Below, piece by piece: positions 52,161-59,482 of a DNA stretch of 64,000 nucleotides. The DNA comes from Arthrobacter dokdonellae (lineage in GTDB: Bacteria > Actinomycetota > Actinomycetes > Actinomycetales > Micrococcaceae). Numbering within the stretch: position 1 is the stretch's first letter; the number at the start of each line of letters is the position of its first letter. The DNA lies in NCBI RefSeq assembly GCF_003268655.1, contig NZ_CP029642.1:248001-312000 (forward strand), written 5' to 3'. A program made the position numbers and the translations under genes. The notes beneath the pieces were generated by a model. The model searched no databases and was not told where the DNA came from. It saw nothing but the letters and a program-made list of their open reading frames with translations.

Positions 52161-52201
52161 TACTCGTTGGCCGCGCTTGTCCTGGATTTCAACAGGCTCA
52201 A

Positions 52202-53068
52202 TCACCGGCTGTCGCGCCACGAGTGCGCGGGCGCGTAGCCGATCACCCGGCGCGCCGCGTCGATCGACAACAGCGTTTCGTGCCCTTGGACCTCGCGCCG
52301 CCGCTCCAGTTCCGGGAAGAATTCGTCCAGCAGCTCAGCGGACGGGCGATCCATGACGGTGTCCGCGGCAGCAATGATCAGGTTTTCGCTCCCGCTGCTG
52401 TCGGCTTCGACGGCGTTGCGGCAGGCGGCACCGACGTCACGGGCGTCCACGTAGCCCCACAGGTTCCAGGCCCGGGACATGGGATCGGCCCAGAATCCGG
52501 GGACCCGCGCATAGTCATCCTCGGTGAAGATGTTGGTCAGGCGCAGGCCCACAAACGGGATCCCGGACCACGCCGCAAACTGGGCCGCAGCGGCCTCACT
52601 CAGCACCTTCGAGAGCGCATACGTTGAGGAAGGGTGGGGGAAATGGGCCTCGTCGACGGGCGCATAGCGCAGGGTCCCGCCGTCGTCCGCGAACGGCAGG
52701 CCCAGCGTGGTCTCACTCGACGCCCACACCACGCGGGCCAGCCCCAGCGCCTGTGCGGCCAGGAACACGTTGTGGTTCATGGCGGTGTTGCGGTTGAGGG
52801 TCTCGGCCGGCGGGAACATGCCCGGCTCGGGAATGTTGGCCAGATGGACGACGGCGTCCGCGCCGGTCAGTGCCTGCAGCGCCTGACCGTAGTCGGTCAG
52901 GTCGGCACGCATCGTGGGAGCGCCCAGATCCGAGTTGCGGCCCACCGGCCCGGCAATGTCGCAGGCCAGGACGTTGTATCCATGCGCCAGAAAGTCAGCG
53001 ACCGCCGCGCGACCGGCCTTGCCGTGGGCACCTGTGACGGCGACGGTCTTGCGGGGAAGGACACTCAT
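52202..53068 (-). CDS. NAD-dependent epimerase/dehydratase (extended SDR)
   Basis: A 288-residue extended short-chain dehydrogenase. The nucleotide-binding TGAHGKAGRAAV (about residues 13-24), the active-site YALSK (Tyr and Lys) and the SSETTLG serine region are visible. The substrate, perhaps a nucleotide sugar or uronate, cannot be fixed. AAGGAG lies 6 bases before the ATG; a longer upstream frame is rejected. Confidence 0.88.
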   Translation of the reverse strand: MSVLPRKTVAVTGAHGKAGRAAVADFLAHGYNVLACDIAGPVGRNSDLGAPTMRADLTDYGQALQALTGADAVVHLANIPEPGMFPPAETLNRNTAMNHNVFLAAQALGLARVVWASSETTLGLPFADDGGTLRYAPVDEAHFPHPSSTYALSKVLSEAAAAQFAAWSGIPFVGLRLTNIFTEDDYARVPGFWADPMSRAWNLWGYVDARDVGAACRNAVEADSSGSENLIIAAADTVMDRPSAELLDEFFPELERRREVQGHETLLSIDAARRVIGYAPAHSWRDSR

Positions 53069-53118
53069 GACGACTCCTTGTGGCGTGGGTGATGTGCTGT
53101 GGATGCGCCCTTTCAGCT

Positions 53119-53124
53119 TAGGCT
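53119..53124 (+). promoter_or_regulatory. Candidate -10 box before a leaderless mini-cistron
   Basis: TAGGCT is followed by exactly 6 bases and the GTG of a 13-codon frame that leads into the AEC transporter gene. Confidence 0.45.
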
Positions 53125-53130
53125 TGGGAG

Positions 53131-53172
53131 GTGCCGAACGTGAATGACCGCTGCCAACCGCGGCCGTGCTAG
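53131..53172 (+). CDS. Leaderless 13-codon mini-cistron upstream of the AEC transporter
   Basis: The frame (V/M)PNVNDRCQPRPC begins 6 bases after TAGGCT and its TAG overlaps the GTG start of the transporter by seven bases. It is the third case of this arrangement in the window. Production of the peptide is not shown. Confidence 0.4.
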   Translation: MPNVNDRCQPRPC

Positions 53173-54092
53173 CCGTCGTCGAGGGGTTTTCGGTCGTTTG
53201 GCTCATCATCCTGGTGGGCTGGTTTGTCGGCCGGCGCAACGTGTTGGGCGACAATGCAGCCCAGGTCCTGAGCCGGCTTTCCTTCTTTGTGGCGAGCCCG
53301 GCCCTGCTGCTCGAGACACTGTCCCAGGCGGATCTCAAGCAGGTCTTCTCCGAACCGCTGCTCGTGGCCGCAGCCAGCGCAGTGTTCACCGGCATGCTCT
53401 TCCTGCTCATATCCAGGTTTTGGCTCAAACGATCCCTCAGCGAGGCCCTCGTCTCGGCGATGTCCTCCTCCATTGTCAACGCGGCCAACCTGGGCATCCC
53501 GATCGCGGCCTACGTGTTGGGCGATGCGGCACTCATCGCGCCGGTGCTGATCTTCCAGCTCGCGTTCTACACGCCGTGCTATCTGCTGGTGCTGGACGCC
53601 ACCACCAGCGGACACCGGGCAACGCCGGGTCGGGTCTTCCTGCAGATCTTCCGCAATCCGATGATCCTCGGCACGCTTGTCGGGTTGTTGCTGGCCGCCA
53701 CGGGCTGGAAGCTGCCTTCCCTGGTGGCCGAGCCCGTGCAGCTGATAGGCGGCGCCGCCATACCTGCCATCCTCATCGCGTTTGGCATGTCCCTGGGCAG
53801 CAGCAGGCCATTGGCGGCCGCCGACGGCCGGCGCACGGACACACTTCTGTCCACCGGCTTCAAGCTGGTGCTGCACCCGGCGGTGGCATTCGCGCTGGGA
53901 CACTGGGTGCTGGGCATGTCCGGGGCCGCCCTTTTTGCCGTGGTGGTGGCTGCGGCCCTGCCCTCGGCCCAAAACGTGTACGTGGTCGCGCAGCGGTACC
54001 TCGTGGGACTGACCATCGCCAAGGACACCGTCCTGGCAACGACCGTCCTGGCGATACCGGCGATGTTTGCCGTGGCCGTGCTTTTGGGCTGA
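53166..54092 (+). CDS. AEC family transporter (auxin efflux carrier-like)
   Basis: A 308-residue, ten-helix permease of the AEC family. The family pattern is seen in WLIILVGWFVGRRNVLG, SSIVNAANLGIPIAAYVLG and the late ALPSAQNVYVVAQRYLVG. These proteins carry organic acids such as malate. The GTG start has no separate ribosome site and is probably translated by coupling to the overlapping mini-cistron. Confidence 0.88.
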   Translation: MLAVVEGFSVVWLIILVGWFVGRRNVLGDNAAQVLSRLSFFVASPALLLETLSQADLKQVFSEPLLVAAASAVFTGMLFLLISRFWLKRSLSEALVSAMSSSIVNAANLGIPIAAYVLGDAALIAPVLIFQLAFYTPCYLLVLDATTSGHRATPGRVFLQIFRNPMILGTLVGLLLAATGWKLPSLVAEPVQLIGGAAIPAILIAFGMSLGSSRPLAAADGRRTDTLLSTGFKLVLHPAVAFALGHWVLGMSGAALFAVVVAAALPSAQNVYVVAQRYLVGLTIAKDTVLATTVLAIPAMFAVAVLLG

Positions 54093-54111
54093 CAGGAGGC
54101 CCCCGCACTTT

Positions 54112-54202
54112 GAAGCTGCGCACCGTCAGCCCCTAACGCTGCGCCGCTTGCCAAGTGGCGCAGCGTTGGCCTCCAACGATGCGCCACTTCACGGCCTTGG
54201 CG
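54112..54202. repeat. Dispersed palindromic element, copy B
   Basis: A 33-bp hairpin at 54135-54167 with perfect 11-bp outer arms aacgctgcgcc/ggcgcagcgtt, followed by a half-unit (ccaacgatgcgccacttca). It aligns throughout with copy A at 18805-18896. Confidence 0.7.
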
Positions 54203-54249
54203 CCGCAGACATCCCCGCATGGATGCCAGACGCCGAATGTGACGCAGGG

Positions 54250-54255
54250 TACGCT
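54250..54255 (+). promoter_or_regulatory. Candidate -10 box of a leaderless HerA-like gene
   Basis: TACGCT is followed by exactly 6 bases and the ATG of the ATPase gene. Confidence 0.5.
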
Positions 54256-54261
54256 TTTGCC

Positions 54262-55845
54262 ATGGCTACCAAATCCGCGGCAGAGACCGTCGCGACCTTT
54301 CAGGCAGGCTACACGTTCAGTGGTTCGTCCATCGCGCTGGGTGCGGCGCTCGTGGACGGGCAGGTCCACCCCGAAGCCCAGGTCAGCCTGCCACTGGCCA
54401 TGCTGAACCGGCACGGCCTGGTGGCTGGCGCCACGGGCACGGGCAAGACGGTCACGTTGCACATGATGGCAGAGCAGCTTTCCACGGCCGGCGTCCCCGT
54501 GTTCATGGCGGACATCAAGGGTGACCTGACCGGCCTAGCCACCGCGGCCCCAGGCAGCGACAAGCTGACGGCGCGCACGCAGGCCATCGGCCAGCAGTGG
54601 GAGTCGAAGGCGTTTCCGGTGGAGTTCCTGGCCCTGGGCGGTGCCGGCAACGGCGTGCCGGTCCGGGCCACCGTCACCAGCTTCGGCCCCATTCTGCTTT
54701 CCCGCGTCCTGGGCCTGAACGAAACGCAGGAATCCAGCCTCCAGCTCGTCTTCCACTACGCGGATACCAAAGGCCTGGAGCTCTACGACCTGAAGGACCT
54801 GCGCGCCGTCATCCAGTTCCTCACCTCCGACGAGGGCAAGGCGGACCTGGCGGAGCTGGGAGGGCTGTCCAAGGCGACGGCCGGCGTCATCCTGCGCAAC
54901 CTCATCACCCTGGACGCCCAGGGCATGGGCGGGTTCTTCGGCATGCCGGAATTCGATACCGCCGAACTGCTGCGCACAGCCCCGGACGGCCGCGGCGTCA
55001 TCACCTGCCTGGAACTGCCCAGCGTGCAGGACAAGCCGCTGCTGTTCTCCACTTTCCTCATGTGGCTGCTCGCCGACCTGTTCCGCGACCTCCCCGAGGT
55101 GGGCGACGCCGACAAGCCCAAGCTGGTGTTCTTCTTCGACGAGGCCCACCTTCTGTTCACCGGTGCCAGCAAGGCCTTCCTGAACGCCATCACCCAAACC
55201 GTGCGCTTGATCCGCTCTAAGGGCGTGGGCATTTTCTTCGTTACCCAGACCCCCAAGGACGTCCCCGGCGACGTCCTTGCCCAGCTGGCCAACCGTATCC
55301 AGCACGCCCTGCGCGCCTTCACCCCGGACGACGCCAAGGCTCTCAAAGCCACGGTTTCCACGTTCCCTGTCAGCAGCTACGACCTCGAGGAAGTCCTCAC
55401 CTCCGCCGGCATTGGCGAGGCCGTGGTCACGGTCATGAATGAAAACGGCGCCCCGACCCCGGTGGCCCTGACCCGCATGCGCGCGCCCGGCTCCGTCATG
55501 GGTCCCAGCCCGGACGGCACCGTCAAGGCCGTCGTCGGCGCCTCCGCCCTGCTGCCCACCTATGGAACTGCCGTGGACCCCGTCTCCGCGTATGAGAAAT
55601 TGGAATCCCGGGCTGCGTCCCCCGCGACGGGCCCCGCCGTGGGCGCCCCTCTCCCGCCACCGCCCCCCGCCACGCTTTCTGCGCCCAGGAACGACGGCGG
55701 CGGCATGGGTGCCGAGGTCCTGGACGCCTTGGGCGGCGCCCTCGGAGGCGGCGTGAAAAGCATGATCCGATCGATGGGATCGCAACTGGGCCGCAACCTC
55801 ATGCGCGACATGTTCGGCACTGCACCGCGCCGGAGACGGCGGTAA
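54262..55845 (+). CDS. HerA/DUF853-like ATPase
   Basis: A 527-residue P-loop ATPase of the HerA/FtsK-like DUF853 family. Walker A is VAGATGTGKTVTLHM (about residues 54-67), Walker B is LVFFFDEAHLLF (about 290), and a C-terminal GIGEAVVTVMNENGAPTPV block is typical. Family members are hexameric DNA translocase-like enzymes of unclear role. The last 90 residues are Pro/Gly-rich with a basic end. A longer upstream frame reads through a repeat and is rejected. Confidence 0.9.
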   Translation: MATKSAAETVATFQAGYTFSGSSIALGAALVDGQVHPEAQVSLPLAMLNRHGLVAGATGTGKTVTLHMMAEQLSTAGVPVFMADIKGDLTGLATAAPGSDKLTARTQAIGQQWESKAFPVEFLALGGAGNGVPVRATVTSFGPILLSRVLGLNETQESSLQLVFHYADTKGLELYDLKDLRAVIQFLTSDEGKADLAELGGLSKATAGVILRNLITLDAQGMGGFFGMPEFDTAELLRTAPDGRGVITCLELPSVQDKPLLFSTFLMWLLADLFRDLPEVGDADKPKLVFFFDEAHLLFTGASKAFLNAITQTVRLIRSKGVGIFFVTQTPKDVPGDVLAQLANRIQHALRAFTPDDAKALKATVSTFPVSSYDLEEVLTSAGIGEAVVTVMNENGAPTPVALTRMRAPGSVMGPSPDGTVKAVVGASALLPTYGTAVDPVSAYEKLESRAASPATGPAVGAPLPPPPPATLSAPRNDGGGMGAEVLDALGGALGGGVKSMIRSMGSQLGRNLMRDMFGTAPRRRRR

Positions 55846-55926
55846 CAAGGGCGAAGTCCGCAGGGTCCGGTGTCACATGCCCACAACCGCGCTGCGGCCG
55901 ATTCCAATGCCCGGAGTCCTAGACGG

Positions 55927-55932
55927 TACAGT
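55927..55932 (+). promoter_or_regulatory. Candidate -10 box of a leaderless hypothetical gene
   Basis: TACAGT is followed by 7 bases and the GTG of the anchored hypothetical protein. Confidence 0.45.
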
Positions 55933-55939
55933 GGACGGC

Positions 55940-56926
55940 GTGAAGAACGGGGCCAAACTCATCAAGATCGCCGCCGCGTGGCTGCTGATACTGATGCTCG
56001 CCATGGCCGCGGCCATTGTCACCATCACCGCGGTGAACAACAATTCCTTTGGACCTGCGCGGACGGTTGAAAATTACTTGGACGCCCTCCGTGCCGGCGA
56101 CGGCGCTAAGGCGTTGGGACTGCTGCACGGCAGGGTCCCGTCAGCCAACGCAGCCGTTCTGGACGGAGCCGGACTGGCCAAGTCGCAGGAGGACTTGAAG
56201 GACGTCACCATTGGCGAGCCCGTTGACGCCGGCAACCACCAGCAACAGGTCACCGTCAGCTACACCATCGACGGCAAGTCGCTGTCGACCCCCTTCAAGC
56301 TGGTCCCCGGTCCGAAGCGCTGGCTGTTCTTTGACAGCTGGAGCATCGCGCCCACCACGCTGCCGATCATCGACGTGTCCGTGGTCAACGCCAACCAGGC
56401 CTCGGTCAACGGCGTGGACGTGAACATGCCGAACGGAAAGAACGCTTTTGCCGTGTTTTACCCGGGCAGCTACGAGGCCGAATACAAGTCACCGTTGTTC
56501 GCCGCCCCCGCCGTCAAACGCAGCGTGACGGGCCCGGTGGACGCCGTTCCCGCCGTCGCACTTGCCACCGGACCCACCAGCGACCTACTGTCCCAGGTGG
56601 GCTCCACTGTCCACAAGTACCTCGACGCGTGTGCCAAGCAGGCGGTGCTCATGCCAGCGAACTGCCCCATGAGCGCGGCTACGGAGAACCGCGTGCTGTC
56701 CGCCGTGAAGTGGAGCATCGTGGACTACCCCACCGTGTCCATCACCCCGTATGGCGGCAAGTGGATCATGGCCCCGCTGACGGTCAAGGCCCGGGTCCAG
56801 TACAAGGAGCAGGACCTGTTCACCGGCACCGTCGCGCCCTTCCAGCACGTGGAGGACTTCGGCTTTACGGCCAAGCTGGCCATCGAGGGCAATTCGGTCG
56901 GCGTCACCCCGGTGGTCAGCTACTAA
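55940..56926 (+). CDS. Single-pass anchored extracytoplasmic protein, function unknown
   Basis: A 328-residue protein with a cytoplasmic start, one transmembrane helix (about residues 8-32, AAAWLLILMLAMAAAIVTIT) and a large outer domain. A region from about 40 to 120 resembles small NTF2-like/lumazine-binding-type folds that often occur before such domains (inference), and the rest is beta-rich with PVDAVPAVALATGPTSDLL. No family is recognised. A start upstream at 55877 is possible but has no promoter support. Confidence 0.7.
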   Translation: MKNGAKLIKIAAAWLLILMLAMAAAIVTITAVNNNSFGPARTVENYLDALRAGDGAKALGLLHGRVPSANAAVLDGAGLAKSQEDLKDVTIGEPVDAGNHQQQVTVSYTIDGKSLSTPFKLVPGPKRWLFFDSWSIAPTTLPIIDVSVVNANQASVNGVDVNMPNGKNAFAVFYPGSYEAEYKSPLFAAPAVKRSVTGPVDAVPAVALATGPTSDLLSQVGSTVHKYLDACAKQAVLMPANCPMSAATENRVLSAVKWSIVDYPTVSITPYGGKWIMAPLTVKARVQYKEQDLFTGTVAPFQHVEDFGFTAKLAIEGNSVGVTPVVSY

Positions 56927-57181
56927 TTCCCGGGTGGATCTCCAGCGCAGCCAGTCGAGTTTGTCCTGGCGGCCGGGGCGGTCGAACCTCAGATGATGAG
57001 CCTCGAAACCGTTGGGTGGGCTGGTCGTATTCCGTGGTTGAGCCGGCTGCTTGCGGTGATCCGGCGTGTTCCCGCCGTCTCCGGGACGGACCGATGGTGT
57101 CGTTGCTTCCTCCACAGGCAGGGCTGCACTCCAAATAGCACACATGTTCTAATGATCATTATTTTTGTCAGTGGTACCCGT

Positions 57182-57187
57182 TAGAGT
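57182..57187 (+). promoter_or_regulatory. Candidate -10 box of the HNH endonuclease gene
   Basis: TAGAGT is followed by 7 bases and the ATG. It lies in an unusually AT-rich patch of about 40 bases. Confidence 0.45.
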
Positions 57188-57194
57188 TGCGGGT

Positions 57195-59270
57195 ATGGAA
57201 GCAATGGCGGGGAGGCCGGGCAATCCCGGTTCCACACAGGACGGCAGGGACGCCGGCGGGCATGTCCGCCGGCTGATCGCCCTTGCCGAGGCCCTGACCC
57301 GCTCCGCGGCGGCGGCTTCCACGGCCGCCACCCCCGGCCCGGGCACTGCGGGAGCCAGCCCGGCCATCACCGGTGGCCCGGCCATCTCCGGCCCGGGCGT
57401 TGCGGGAGCCGGCCCGGCCACCTTCGCTGCGGCCGGGTCCGGGCACGTGGCCGCGCCCGCTGCCGGGCCGGCCGCCGGGCCGGCCTCCGGGCCCGGGTCC
57501 GGCGCAGCGGCGCCCGGGGCGTGCGCGCCGGTTGACGGTCGGCGCCTCACGGCCCCGCTGGGCATGGACATGGGGTCCCTCAGCGACGCCCAGGCCGTGT
57601 CCTGGGCGCAGGAACTGGAGCACCTGGGCGCCTTCCTGGCCGCTTTGCAGGTCCAGGCCGCCGGGGACCTGGCCGGGCGGGTGCGCGCGGGACGCTTTGA
57701 CGGGGTCAAGCTCCCCACGGACCTTTTCGGCACCAGCCTGAAGCTGGGCCGCAGCGAAGCGGGGCGGCGGCTGCGCCTGGCCGGGAAGTTCCTGCCCGCC
57801 ACCGACGAACTGACCCTGGCCACCACCCCCGCCGCGCAACCAGTGGCAGCGGCAGCCTTCTTCGCCGGCGAACTCTCCCTTGAGCGGGCACTGACCGTTT
57901 CGCGCTACACCGAGGAAGCCCGCCACCTCGCCGACGGCGGCCGGATCCCCGCCCAGACCGCCAGCGAGGTCGAGGAAACCCTGACCGGCTACGCCCGCGC
58001 CATGGACCCCGACTCCCTCGCCCGGGTCGGACTCCGGGTGGTGAACGTGCTCGATCCCGACGGCCAGCAACCCACCGAGGGAGAACTGCTGGCCAAACAG
58101 GGCATCACCTTCCGCCAGCCACGCCGCGGCCTGGTCCACTTTGAAGGCTGGGCCACCGTGCCCCAATACGAGACCTGGATGGCAGGCATCGGATCCGCCG
58201 CCAACCCCCGCCAACACACCGACCCCGGCGCGGACCCCGCATCCGGCAACGGCGGCACCTTCGAATCCACCCGGGCTGGGGATGACGTGATGCCCGGGCA
58301 AATGCTCCTGGACGGCCTCCTCACCCCCAGCGAAAAGCCTGAAGTCCAGGACACCCGGGACAACCAGGACAACCAGGACAACCAGGACACCCAGGACGGC
58401 CGGGACAGCCGGGACGGATGCGGCGGCGAAGGCGGGGAAAACCCGGGCGGCGCAGCCTCCCCGTGGCCACCGGCAGGCCAGGGCCCGGCCCCGGACTGGG
58501 CCCAGGAACCCGGCAGTGCAACCGGCGGTGCAACCAACGCGGACAATGAAACCGCGGCGCCGTGGCCACACCTGGTCAACGGCATCCAGGTGCCCGAGCC
58601 CGGCTCCGATGAGGAACTTCCCGAACTGGACCCGATCGACCCCGCCTGCACCAATCCCGTCGTGGCAGATAGGCGCACCCGCGCCCAAAAACTCCTCGAC
58701 GGCACCATCGACGGCATCAAGCTCGCCGCCCGCACCGGCAGGCTGCCCATGAACGGCGGCCTGAAACCCCAACTGTTCATCTCCACCACCGAAACCGACC
58801 TCCAACGCCGCACCCGGTGCGGACAACCCGGCGGCATCGCCTTCCTGCCCTACAGCGGACCCCAGCCCCTGGCCCTCTTCACCACAGAACTCTGCGACGC
58901 CGACGTGACCACCATGATCCTGGGCAACGGCCAGGACATCCTCAACGTCGGCCGCACCCAACGCCTCTTCACCGCCGCACAACGCAAAATCCTCATCGCC
59001 CGCGACAAGGGCTGCACCTTCCCCCACTGCCGAAGAACAGCCATGACCACCGACGCCCACCACATCGTGCCCTGGGCCGACGGCGGCGAGACCAACATCT
59101 CCAATGCCGCCTTGCTCTGTACCCTGCACCACCACGCGGTCCACGACGGCTCCTGGAGCGTCGAACTCATCAACGGCACACCCTGGTTCACCCCCAGCTA
59201 CAAGATCGACCCCACACGAACCAAACTCCGCAACCCCTACCACCACGGCCTCCCCACCACCGGAAGCTGA
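57195..59270 (+). CDS. DUF222 / 13E12-repeat HNH endonuclease
   Basis: A 691-residue protein of the actinobacterial 13E12 repeat family: a DUF222 domain from about residue 130 to 330 and a C-terminal HNH nuclease with CTFPHCRR, DAHHIVPWADGGETNISNAA and CTLHHHAVHDG. The first 110 residues are Gly/Pro/Ala low-complexity, and a loop near residues 380-405 is built from repeats of N-Q-D encoded by a 9-bp tandem unit. These genes are numerous in actinobacteria and look mobile, but their role is unknown. Confidence 0.93.
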   Translation: MEAMAGRPGNPGSTQDGRDAGGHVRRLIALAEALTRSAAAASTAATPGPGTAGASPAITGGPAISGPGVAGAGPATFAAAGSGHVAAPAAGPAAGPASGPGSGAAAPGACAPVDGRRLTAPLGMDMGSLSDAQAVSWAQELEHLGAFLAALQVQAAGDLAGRVRAGRFDGVKLPTDLFGTSLKLGRSEAGRRLRLAGKFLPATDELTLATTPAAQPVAAAAFFAGELSLERALTVSRYTEEARHLADGGRIPAQTASEVEETLTGYARAMDPDSLARVGLRVVNVLDPDGQQPTEGELLAKQGITFRQPRRGLVHFEGWATVPQYETWMAGIGSAANPRQHTDPGADPASGNGGTFESTRAGDDVMPGQMLLDGLLTPSEKPEVQDTRDNQDNQDNQDTQDGRDSRDGCGGEGGENPGGAASPWPPAGQGPAPDWAQEPGSATGGATNADNETAAPWPHLVNGIQVPEPGSDEELPELDPIDPACTNPVVADRRTRAQKLLDGTIDGIKLAARTGRLPMNGGLKPQLFISTTETDLQRRTRCGQPGGIAFLPYSGPQPLALFTTELCDADVTTMILGNGQDILNVGRTQRLFTAAQRKILIARDKGCTFPHCRRTAMTTDAHHIVPWADGGETNISNAALLCTLHHHAVHDGSWSVELINGTPWFTPSYKIDPTRTKLRNPYHHGLPTTGS

Positions 59271-59482
59271 CCACCACCGTTCAAACCCTGCCTGCGCCCC
59301 GGGCACCGGGACCCAGGTGCCGCGACTAGAAGCAGCAGACTAGGACGACCAGCGCAAAGAGGCCGCGACCAGCACGGCAAGAAGCAGCGGACCTTACGAC
59401 CCCGGCCAGCCCGTGTGCCTACACCGTGGATACTGGAACGGCTGGGTTCCGTTGCCGGAGTCTCGTCCGGCGCAGGGGGAGA

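Noticed and set aside
56927-57194. Possible gene remnant before the HNH endonuclease
   Set aside because: The interval has an AT-rich patch but no frame with family resemblance; I see only the likely promoter.
57168-59306. Long minus-strand frame (712 codons) over the HNH endonuclease gene
   Set aside because: The plus-strand DUF222-HNH motifs are unambiguous; the antisense frame is Gly/Val/Ala low-complexity.
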